Source: Gonatopus flavifemur
Taxonomy: Eukaryota; Arthropoda; Insecta; Hymenoptera; Dryinidae
NCBI GenBank assembly: GCA_018340375.1
Contig: JAFFJZ010000009.1
Span: 1-64,000, forward strand
DNA: 64,000 nucleotides
Direction: 5' to 3'
Below are positions 10,120-19,045 of this stretch, one piece after another (the stretch's first letter is position 1; every line of letters begins with the position of its first letter). The position numbers and the translations under genes are program-made. Under the pieces are notes generated by a model. The model saw only the letters and a program-made list of their open reading frames with translations. It did no database searches and had not been told where the DNA came from.

Positions 10120-11810
10120 TTCGAACTATAGAAGTTTATAAACAGTAGTAATGATTTATATATTCATGTAAAAGATGATTCTTCAAGCACTAGGAATACG
10201 AGGAACGAAGAACGTAATCGTCTGTATGGCGATCGTTATGATATAAACGATAATATTCATGTCAACAAAGACTCCAAACTATTCACATTCATCTTGGAGT
10301 TGGGATTGCTGGTTATTCTGAGCATACGTGAAATGTAAATTTCTGCTTACACCACTTACACCAATGGCGAGTCATTTGTCAGCGTGGGTGTGCGAGGAGA
10401 AATTTGGAATCGTGCCACAATATACTTTCAACGATATTTGATGATAAAGCAATATTGATTTGATCACCCATTCGATGCTGTGAATATTTTATCACTCCGT
10501 CGTGCGACGTGTAACACATGGAACATGTGGCTCTTACTCTTAATTTCTTTCCCATCCTCTAAGCACCAGTGGTTTTTTTTTCCAAATTCGAAACTCCCCG
10601 GATTTGATTAAACTTTGTTGAACAATAACAATTTTACAATCTTGAGAAATCTTATTCCACGAATAACTAAATTATTTATGACTCGACGCGATCATGCACA
10701 TTCTACCTACTTACTATCGTTTCTCAAATAATATTTTCAAGATTCATTTGAAATAGACGCATTCTTGTGGTTTCTCAAAGTAACAACGCAATCTTTTCGT
10801 TTCTGAAATCATTTCAAATCAATGCAATGGTTGTATCATAATTTTCATAGTGGATTTGATACAATCAAAATTCAATCACAAATAACCATTCCTTTGTGAT
10901 CATACTTCGGTGAATTCTTAATTTTTTACTATTTCTGACCGGAGATCAACCAAGATCGAACTTTTCCCTCTCCTATAGACGAAAGCGATGTTTTGGTCAA
11001 TGTTTGTTTGAAAATGTTTGGTCAACATTTTTTACCAACCCTTAGGGGAGTTTACTTCCTGCTAACCAAAACGCTTCATTTTTCTTCCAATGTTTAAAAG
11101 AGAATTGACACGTTTTAGTCGAAACGCACTGTTAGAAAACTCAGTACACAACTTAATATACGACTATGAAGTTTTTCACGTATCAGTGTTACGAAATGTT
11201 TTATCATCTCAACACATGTGGCCGTGTCTTCCAATAATATTGTTACCAAATTTAGGATCATTGTTAATACGAAATTTTATATCACAGCTTGTTATGATAT
11301 TTGACATAATTTTCAATACAAGATTTTTTGTGACTTTTAACAATGTGGAGGGAGTTTCCCCAAGGATGAAGCTAACCAATGGAAACACGGTTACTTCTGA
11401 ATAATTTTTTGTTACAAAACAGTTAAAAATCAACTATGGTATGACCATTATTTTTGGTTACAATATGATAAAATTTGTCATTCTGGAATTCAGGGTTATA
11501 TTACTTTGTCTGTCCGAAAGCACTTTTTTTAAACAGAGTTTTAATATTGAAACTATTGAATTTCCCTTCTATGCGTGCGATTCTGAATCATGTTAGAGGA
11601 GTATCTGAAAAGGTTTTCAAGTATGATATACATTATCAAGCAGCAACAAACTGAATAAACAAATTTTCGACATTATATATAACTCATGTATAATTATATG
11701 TAAAGTATATATGAATTGTATTGAATTATACTATAAGTAAGTATTATATTATAGTATGTGAATTGTGGATAATTTTGCCAATGTGTCCACTTAGTCAATG
11801 TTCAAACGTA
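10120..11810. other. Downstream flank, no recognised gene
   Basis: No consensus AATAAA lies close after the stop of the growth factor gene; an ATTAAA near 10606 is the first reasonable variant. The 104-codon frame at 11090-11404 is AT-rich and has no domain. A very AT-rich stretch lies at 11660-11760. Confidence 0.4.
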
Positions 11811-12132
11811 CCCAAGCAGCAACAGAAGTTCAAAATACATGCAAAATAAACACGTTCGTAGAATGTACGAATGAGATATGAAGAACATCTAATGAACGAT
11901 CATAGAATATCCGAATGAGACTGTTTTGAATATAATTGGAACGTACATAGTGAATTCGAAATGTACGATATTCATTCAATCGACGGTCGGTTAACGTACC
12001 GTCGTATATTGGATTACATACGTTCGATGAATGTGCATAGCAATTATGAAACAGTCTCTTTAGAATGTGCATAGAACATACTTTGAGTATTCGAAGAGCG
12101 TGCATTCATAGTACATTTCGGTGCTACTTGGG
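11811..12132. mobile_element. MITE of the CCCA-n-GCAGCA family, 322 bp
   Basis: TA at 11809-11810 and 12133-12134. The termini are CCCAAGCAGCAAC on the left and GTGCTACTTGGG on the right. The interior is rich in repeats of 'cgttcgatgaatgt' and 'gaatgtgcatag' type. The same termini recur at several other places in the window. Confidence 0.75.
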
Positions 12133-12660
12133 TACCCTCTTTCTCCCTGAATTTTAAATAGGAAAGTTCCACATGTCAAACAGCTAGTGTTGAATTTTAA
12201 TTTTTCAGAACACTATTTCACTTTTGATGCTGTTTTGTATAATCACGTCCCTCATGTCGCAGCGTGTGTCCTATAAATCTCTCTTCTTGAATTCTAATTT
12301 GATATCTTTCAGACCACTTCACTCATTAACTTATCTTCCGTTTGAATTCGATCCATGAGGAAGCTACTCATATTTCTTCTCATACATCAAAAATATTCCA
12401 AGATCTGCATTAATCTCTATTTCATTGATCTCTTATTCTCTTCGTTCGTAACTTACATACACATATATACTTTTTGTGCTCCAAAACGACTTCAGGGTCA
12501 TTACTCGTACATCTTCTTTTTAACGTGACACGGTATCTTGTTCCGTGAATGGAATTAGATGAAAAGTAACATCCTGCATGACAAAAATGAATCCGCTGTG
12601 TCAACTACTAACTCTTCACTCACTTCTGTTCAACGAATTCTTGTGCATTAAGGTCTATTG
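12133..12660. other. Gene-free interval
   Basis: No coding frame above 60 codons with recognisable content, no inverted repeat and no RNA gene was seen. Confidence 0.4.
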
Positions 12661-12749
12661 AGCTCTCTGATCATCTCCATTTTACTGCAATCGGACCGAT
12701 TGAATCTTTTCTTGCTAACTTTTTGCATTAATTTGCCGTAAGAATCAAT

Positions 12750-13340
12750 TTTTTTGCTTAAGCCGTTATCGAGATACAGTGAGTAAGATACGTTAGGTAC
12801 CCTGGTTGAAAAAATCCATAGAATGTGACGAAATTAAATTGTTTGGGATTTGGTCAGAACATTGTGCAAGATTCAATCAGATTTAGCAAGATTCGATCAG
12901 AATCACATTGAAAAAATACACTCATCTGATTGAATCTCATCGAAAATGGTTGAATAGGATTTGGTCGCAATATTGTGCAAGATTCAATGAGATTTGGCGA
13001 GAATCAATCGATTTATTTAACCAGGGTATTAAGCTATCTAGGGATCAAGAAAATGGCATGAAGGGAAAGTTGCGAGGGAAAAAGGCTTACATAGGATTTT
13101 TTGACTATCTTTTTGCTACCAGATAAGGTATGTGATTTCTTTTCAATCTCAAAATTTTCTGAAATTCTTCCGAAACTTACTCTTTACGCAACAGTGCGGT
13201 GCAAGAGGATCACAATGATTGGAAAAATGGATGAATTGAGTGGATCTTTGATAATTTGCCGTGAAAAACGATTTGTTCGCTTCAGCCGTTACCAAGATAC
13301 GGTGAGTTAGAAAGGTTAGGTATTAAGCTATCTAGAAATC
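12750..13340 (+). repeat. Direct repeat pair, one copy carrying a MITE
   Basis: The sequence 'gagatacagtgagtaagata' with 'cgttaggta' and then 'ttaagctatctag' occurs first around 12770-12799 plus 13027-13045 (split by the MITE). It occurs again around 13285-13335 without interruption. 'aatttgccgt' upstream is shared as well. This is a local duplication of roughly 500 bp. Confidence 0.75.
12800..13026. mobile_element. MITE with CCCTGGTT termini, 227 bp
   Basis: TA at 12798-12799 and 13027-13028, with inverted termini CCCTGGTTGAAAAAATC and its complement. The neighbouring direct repeat has the single TA empty site (aggtattaagc), proving insertion and duplication of TA. A copy with the same termini and internal 'caagattcaatcagatt' blocks lies at 51027-52019. 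Confidence 0.88.
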
Positions 13341-14413
13341 GACCCAGACAAAAATTCCCGGGTGGGTGGGATTCCCAAATTCGCATGTGGACTCAGGTTC
13401 CTTGCCGGCACCCGCCAGGTGGTGACTCGAAAGAAATGAAAAGAGTCATGTAGGAAAGAGATAAAATATTTTAACAGAACACACTCAGACTAAATAAAGG
13501 TTCCTTTATTCTATACATTGTATTAAATAAAGAAAGTAATACTAATTCCATTTTTCTTCTCTCTCTGAGGGATCCACACGCGTTCGGTCATATCTATTGC
13601 ACATTTTTATGGTCATAATACAGTCACAGTAACTACAGAATGGACTCGGACTCAAATTCAGCTGCATTGTTTTTTCAGTGCACGCACGCACTTGCTTCCT
13701 CAATATTCCGCATGAATTTCATGCTAATGGGTAAACTGAATTCGGTGATTTTCCACAATTGTTCACGATGATTTCAGCATTGATTAATTACAGCTATAGC
13801 GTTCGAATCATGATATCTCTACTTATTTCGAAAATTCACGTGAAATAGTGGATTTTTACCTATTTTGATGAACTTTGGGGGCTTTGCGCGACCGGAAGAC
13901 ATCGATATTTTTTATTGATTTTCAAAAATATTTTTTGTCATTCCAAATCGCAACTTTTCCGCGGTATAGCGACTCGAGAAAAAAAAGTTGAGTTTTTTCG
14001 GCCCACCCTAATATACATATAATATACATACATACATACATATACGCAATATAGAAGTTTTGCGTGTGAATCGTATGCGTCAGTTCTCGTATTCGTTGTG
14101 GACACGCTGATCAGAAGTGTACTGCTCAGATATTCGGATCGACTGTTTACCTCACTCACGTGACGCGAACGGCACAGAAATATACGAGCACAGCAGAGGC
14201 GTTGCATTTTTTCCAGCAAGTACTTCATTTGTTTCAGCAAGCCGTAATACTGGCGGTTGCTGATTTTCTTTCGTAGAGATCCAGAAATTACTACCTCAAC
14301 AACTTTGTTATTTTTCCACTGATATTCACGGTATTTAGAGCGTAGTAGGCCTCCATTCTATCTGATTATATTGGGTACATTTTGTAGTTCCAAGGCTTTC
14401 CCATCATTGGAAG
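13341..14413. other. Gene-free interval with short TACA microsatellite
   Basis: A GC-richer patch at 13345-13435 and a short TACA repeat at 14022-14045 are the only landmarks. The 100-codon minus frame at 13938-14240 has no domain and low-complexity Tyr/Val content. Confidence 0.4.
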
Positions 14414-14806
14414 ATGGAAGCGCCAAAGAAACACATGAGTGGGAAAGTATTTTCTTGTCCAATTTTCGGGAGTCCAAAGGACCTACCAACTTCCCAACTT
14501 CCTACGTACGAGGAAGTTTTGAGATGTTGTTTTGAAGAACGATTTAAGCTGGCTTCAGAAGTCAATTACGAAACAGTTAGTTTTTCCACTGTAGCTGGAG
14601 CAGTTGCACGGAAAATTATGGCTCAGTACGATTTAGTAACTGTCCCTACAGTTACAGAAACAAGAAACATACAAATGATAAAATCATACCACGATTCATA
14701 TTACAGAATACGGAAATCTTACACCAGGGACAAAGAAGAAGAAAGTTATAAAGTTGAGCTGGGAAAGTTCAAGAAGGAAGCTGTACAACTTTTCGTACAA
14801 CTGTAA
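14414..14806 (+). pseudogene. N-terminal fragment of an uncharacterised insect protein family
   Basis: An ATG-initiated frame of 130 codons encodes LPTYEEVLRCCFEERFKL, then VAGAVARKIMAQYDLVTVPT, IQMIKSYHDSYYRIRKS and KFKKEAVQLF. The minus-strand mirror copy continues the last motif as LFDVAHCEIYSC. From memory this is like the N-terminal block (LPT..EVL ... LFD.AH) of a multicopy, unnamed insect family, possibly the same family as the fragment at 7177-7404. On this strand the frame runs into the palindrome spacer and stops after 14 bases, so it is truncated. No splice donor is evident at the break. Confidence 0.45.
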
Positions 14807-15033
14807 ATTTCACAGTGTGCTACATCGAAAAGTTGTACAGCTTCCTTCTTAAACTTTCCCAGCTCAACTTTATAACTTTCTTCTTCTTTGTCCCTGGTGT
14901 AAGATTTCCGTATTCTGTAATATGAATCGTGGTATGATTTTATCATTTGTATGATTCTTGTTTCTGTAACTGTAGGGACAGTTACTAAATCGTACTGAGC
15001 CATAATTTTTCGTGCAACTGCTCCAGCTACAGT
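14588..15033. repeat. Near-perfect 208-bp inverted duplication of coding sequence
   Basis: The arms 14588-14795 and 14826-15033 are both 208 bp, differ at only about 3-4 positions, and are separated by a 30-bp spacer. Both arms encode the same protein segment in opposite directions. Only the minus copy keeps the natural continuation through the spacer; only the plus copy keeps the upstream N-terminus. Such structure could give a long RNA hairpin if transcribed. Confidence 0.93.
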
Positions 15034-15534
15034 AGGATTATAATTGGAAATGGGGTTCAAATTGGAGAAAAGAGAGGAAAGTGTGTGGGCAGGATATGGA
15101 GGAATATGAATAGATAGGAGATGGTGGAAATGGGATGAGTAAGGGGAAAAATTGAGGAGTAGAGGGGAGTCGTTCAGAAGGGATTGAGGAAGTGGGCGAA
15201 AAGAGGGGAGAGGTGGGTTCTCGGATGAGGCGGGGGGAGAAAAAAGGAGGAGGAGCATGGGAGTAGGAAAAAGGAAGAGAGAGGGAGAGGGTGAAGGGGG
15301 TTGAGAATAGGTTTTTGGAACGTAGCAGGTGTAGGAGGGAAGGAAGAGGATTTCTGGAAAGAGGTGGGGGAATGGGATGTCGCAGGATTAACGGAAATTC
15401 GGATTGAGAAGAAGGGGTGAGAAATGAATGGGGTCGTGGAAGGGGATGAGAGAGGAGATAACACATACATTGGGAGTGAGGGACAGTCTGTGATCGATTA
15501 TGTGATAGGGGATTTGAGGAGATGGTAGGAAATA
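15034..15534 (+). pseudogene. Non-LTR retrotransposon endonuclease fragment, internally deleted
   Basis: The plus strand is strongly purine-rich. From 15307 it encodes IGFWNVAGVGGKEEDFW and EWDVAGLTEIR, the start of an APE-type endonuclease, and stops at a TGA near 15418. After a deletion, the C-terminal signature YIGSEGQSVIDYVIGDLRRW appears near 15460-15526, followed by a stop. The upstream 270 bases have Glu/Gly/Arg-rich broken frames that may be the leader or ORF1 remnant. It is bounded by the palindrome arm on the left and the mariner end at 15535 on the right. Confidence 0.7.
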
Positions 15535-15996
15535 CAGGTTGGTTGAAAAGTTTTGGAAGTGACACCTATCAACCAGTACAGGAATCGGAATTCATACGCT
15601 ATTTTCATATTTCATCCTGCATTTGAACACACACACACAATTTTATCCCGATCTATCAATTCATTCTTTGTTTACAAGCCATTTGAAGTTGACGTGTCAG
15701 TGTATTTCGTGAGAATGGAAAAATCCGAATATCGTGCAGTGATCAAATTCTTTGTTTTGGAATGTTCATCAGCAGCAGAAATTGATACTAAAATAAAGAA
15801 AGTGTTGAAGGAATCTGCTCCTTCATTTCCACCTGTACATCGATGGGTTTTAGAGTTTAAACGTGGTCGTACAAGCGTTGAAGATCAATCACGTAGTGGA
15901 CGTCCAAAAAGTGCAACGAAATCAGACATCATTGAGCAAGTCTATGATATTGTTTGTAAAGATCCATGTTCAACTCGAATTTCACCGAGTTCATCT
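15535..15996 (+). mobile_element. mariner, 5' fragment
   Basis: A terminal repeat CAGGTTGGTTGAAAAGTTTT begins after TA at 15533-15534. The same terminus family bounds the elements at 60285 and 62832. The other end is absent: the copy stops where the 115-bp minisatellite begins. Confidence 0.88.
15715..15990 (+). pseudogene. mariner transposase N-terminus
   Basis: From the ATG at 15715 the frame encodes MEKSEYRAVIKFFVL and then VHRWVLEFKRGRTSVED with SGRPKSAT, the DNA-binding half of a mariner transposase. It is related to the protein at 60462-61508. Homology fades after VYDIVCKDP and the frame ends at 16014 in satellite sequence. No catalytic residue is included. Confidence 0.88.
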
Positions 15997-17345
15997 CGGA
16001 AAAGGACTGTCTGAAAAATCTCCAACTATACTAAGAAGGACTTTCGGTGGAGTCACTATCACCAAATGAGAGCGTTCTTGTATTATCCTGAAGAAGATCG
16101 GCCAAGATATTCTCACCTCACTTGTGGAAGAGACCTGACAACTATCCTGAGAAAAACTGTTTGTGAAGTGAAGACCGTGGAATCGCAACGCTCTTGAACT
16201 ATCCTGATTTCAAATCACCTTTTCGAACATGGCCCATGAGAATTGAGAGACCAAGGAATATTTCAAATGTATCTTTCGTAAGAGGGCACCAGTCTTTCGT
16301 ATGGGGATATGGAATTTGATGACTCTGGGCGTAATAACGATTTGTCTCCGTTACGATCTTTTCAACTAGGAAAGATCCGCAAAAATAATTGAAAAAATCT
16401 GTTGGAGAATTTCCGCTTATGGGGGCGTTGGGATTGATTTTAGAGCTACCTTCAAAATCTTTGATTGATGGATGAAAATGCGCATCATCAAAGATCTGGG
16501 TTACATCATAGACGGCGTCTTCCAAATCAACGGCATCAAATTCTTCATTCCCAGTGTCCTCTTGTTGTAGTTCGGATTCACCGCTACTCCAAGCTTCCTT
16601 CTCAGCCATTTCATAAACCAACGCCTGCTCCAGAAATACTATCTGCACTTGAGAAGAAAAATCGTCAACCAAACTGAAAAAGACTATCGGTGAGGTGACT
16701 ATCGCCGAATGGGAACGTCCTTGAACTATCCTGAAAAGAACTGTGCAACCACCTCACCTATGGAGAAAAACCTCCAACTATACTAAGAAGGACTGTCGGT
16801 GGAGTCACTATCGCCAAATGAGAGCGCTCTCGAACTATCCTGAAGGAGATCGGCCAAGATATCCTCACCTCACCTGTGGAGGAAAACTGACCACTATCCT
16901 GAGAAAAACTGTTTGTGAAGTGGAGACCGTGAAATCGCAACGCTCTTGAACTATCCTGAAGAGGACCGTCCAAGGTATTTTCACCCTACCTGTGGAGAAA
17001 AACCGCCAACTATCCTAAGAAGGACTATCGGTAAAATAAATACTGCCAAATGAGAACTTCCTTGTATCATCCTGAAGGAGATCGGGCAAGATATTCTCAC
17101 CTCACTTGCGGAGAAAAAACGCCAACTGTCCTGAGGACTGTCGGTGAGATAAATACCGCCAAATGAGAACTTTCTTGAATTGTCCTGAAAAGGACCGGCC
17201 AAGATATTCTTACCTGATCTGTAGATAAAAACCGCCGAATATCCTAAGAACGACTGTCCGTGGAATGAATATCGCCAGATGAGAACTTCGTTGAAGTATC
17301 CTGAAAAGGACCGGCCAAGATATTCTCACCTCACCTGTGGAGAAA
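15996..17345. repeat. Minisatellite, about 115-bp unit, interrupted
   Basis: The block 'ggccaagatattctcacctc' recurs near 16098, 16853, 16970, 17085, 17197 and 17312, giving a unit of 112-117 bp. Each unit has two related halves with 'aactatcctgaa' or 'aactatcctaag'. A piggyBac-like fragment separates the first copy from the rest. Confidence 0.9.
16207..16609 (-). pseudogene. piggyBac-like transposase N-terminal fragment
   Basis: On the minus strand, from a plausible ATG at 16609, the frame has an acidic leader, then FFNYFCGSFLVEKIVTETN, then WCPLTKDTFEIFLGLSILMG and HVRKGDLK, the usual start of the DDE_Tnp_1_7 domain. It ends abruptly at the minisatellite junction near 16207. It is a different lineage from the remnant at 1850-3788 (different leader and spacing). 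No catalytic Asp is retained. Confidence 0.8.
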
Positions 17346-17671
17346 AATCTTTTTTCTAAATTTGAGTGAAGACATGTAAAGGTTACTCAGCAATAACCAA
17401 ATCTTTCAAAAAGTCCTCACACTGTGATAAGAGCCGCTTTCAAGCGGATATTTTCGTGAATGCTGCATTGGATGATGCGTCCCGATTATTCATCCCCTGA
17501 CGCGCTGTACCAGCACATGGAGGAATTATGATGCGAGGAGAAACGTGCCCCTACAGGGAACTTGCTCCACTTTGCCCCTATACATCGTTTCCTTCATTTC
17601 GTTCACAAATACATAGATCATTATTGGAACTGGAGTCTACTAAAAGCATTCCTAATAACGAACTCTCTGCC

Positions 17672-17842
17672 ACTCGATTGGTTGGTCGCCATTTCCTGCA
17701 ATCTACTACGAAACGAAGATGCCAATTGTGCACTTTGCGTGAAACCTTGACGCGAACAAATGACATATGCCCTATTTTCAATATCTCTCTATACATCACG
17801 CCATGCTTCGAAGTGTACCACACTGTAGTGATCTTACCGTGA
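17672..17842 (+). pseudogene. piggyBac-like transposase C-terminal cysteine-rich fragment
   Basis: The frame 17528-17842 on the plus strand ends with TRLVGRHFLQSTTKRRCQLC and later TPCFEVYHT, the signature of the piggyBac C-terminal Cys-rich zinc domain that binds the transposon end. Part of the expected cysteine set is missing (CPIF where a CxxC is usual), so it is probably decayed. It lies on the opposite strand to the N-terminal fragment at 16207-16609, so they are not one collinear gene. Confidence 0.65.
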
Positions 17843-18299
17843 GTTGAATGAATTCAAAACAACGTGAGAGGCGACGGGACTCACGAAAATCAACCGACGC
17901 AAAGGCATCAAATTTTCGCCGCGTCCACGTCGCTGGACCTGGGTCATGCTGAGAGCGAGGAAGCATATAGTAGCTCCAGTTTCCTGACAACCTGTATCCC
18001 AACCTCAAACATATCCTCAGGATTTCAACACCAAAGGATATAATCCGGAAATAAGAGAAAAAAACCAACTCAATCAGGAAACATGTGCCACCTTTCTTTC
18101 TTCTTCAATTGACGATATGCTCCCACAATTGAGAAGATTTTCAACAAATGTAAATCGTCCCATCACTCAGACTAGGCTCCTCAAATGGAAGAGAAAACAA
18201 CTCACACCATATATGAGAAGAAGTTGCAGCAGAATGGGGGGGATACGATGTTTCTTCGCTGTACTTTGACCATCAACGAACTTGGAAATGCCTCAGGCT
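17843..18299. other. Gene-free interval
   Basis: Short frames only; the 90-codon minus frame 17796-18068 shows no domain. No inverted termini for the adjacent piggyBac piece were found. Confidence 0.4.
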
Positions 18300-19045
18300 G
18301 GTATCGGGAAACCAATATTGGACCTTGAAATATTTGGATTCAAGATCAATGAGTCTTGTAGAATTTTTCCCACAAGTTTCTTGCGTACTCAGCAAAACAA
18401 CTAAAGGAGGCTCCACAGTTTGAGCTGAAAATACGGGAAAGATAAAATTGGACCTTGAAATGACCTTTTTCAAGGGCAAGGACGCATCCAGGATTTCCTC
18501 CACTATTCTTGTCATACTCAGGCCACCAAAAAACCTGGGCGTACACAGTTCAAGCTCAAAATACGGGAAAAAATCCAAATTTGACCTAGGAATTACCTGT
18601 TTCAAGGTCAAGGATGCGGCCAGGATTTCTTCCACCATTTTTTTTGTACTTGGCACACAAAAATGCGTAGGTATACACAATTTGGATTCAGAATACGGAG
18701 AAAAAACGAATCGGACCTTGAAATGACCTGTTTCAAGGTCAAGGACACGTCCAGGATTTTTTACACCATTTTTTTTTGTACTCAGCATACCAAAAAAACT
18801 TGGGCATACACAGTGTGGACTCAAAATACGGAAAAAAAGAAATTGAACCTTGAAATGACCTCGAAATGACCTTTGTCAAGGTCAAGAACGTATCCAGGAT
18901 TTTTCTCGCTATTCTTCCCGTACTCAGCACACCAAAAAACGTAGGCCTACACAGTTGGACCTCAAAATACGGGAAAAATCAAATTTGACCTTTAAATGCC
19001 TGTTTCAAGGTCAAGGACGCGTTTACGATTTTTTTACTATTTTTT
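18300..19045. repeat. Minisatellite, about 131-bp unit, 5-6 copies
   Basis: The block 'gaccttgaaatgacc...tttcaaggtcaaggac' recurs near 18322, 18451, 18584, 18714, 18846 and 18979. Each unit also has 'ccaggattt', 'actcagcacaccaaaaaa' and 'ctcaaaatacgggaaaaa'. 'gaccttgaaa' with 'tttcaaggtc' makes a small palindrome in each unit. Frames of 60-180 codons here are repeat by-products. Confidence 0.92.

Noticed and set aside
11090..11404. 104-codon frame downstream of the growth factor gene
   Set aside because: AT-rich composition, no domain and no promoter or splice context.
15038..15565. 175-codon minus frame rich in Pro and Ser
   Set aside because: It is the antisense of the purine-rich endonuclease fragment; the opposite strand has recognisable motifs.
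18273..18824. 183-codon minus-strand frame
   Set aside because: It is a translation of the 131-bp minisatellite; the unit length is not a multiple of three and no domain is visible.
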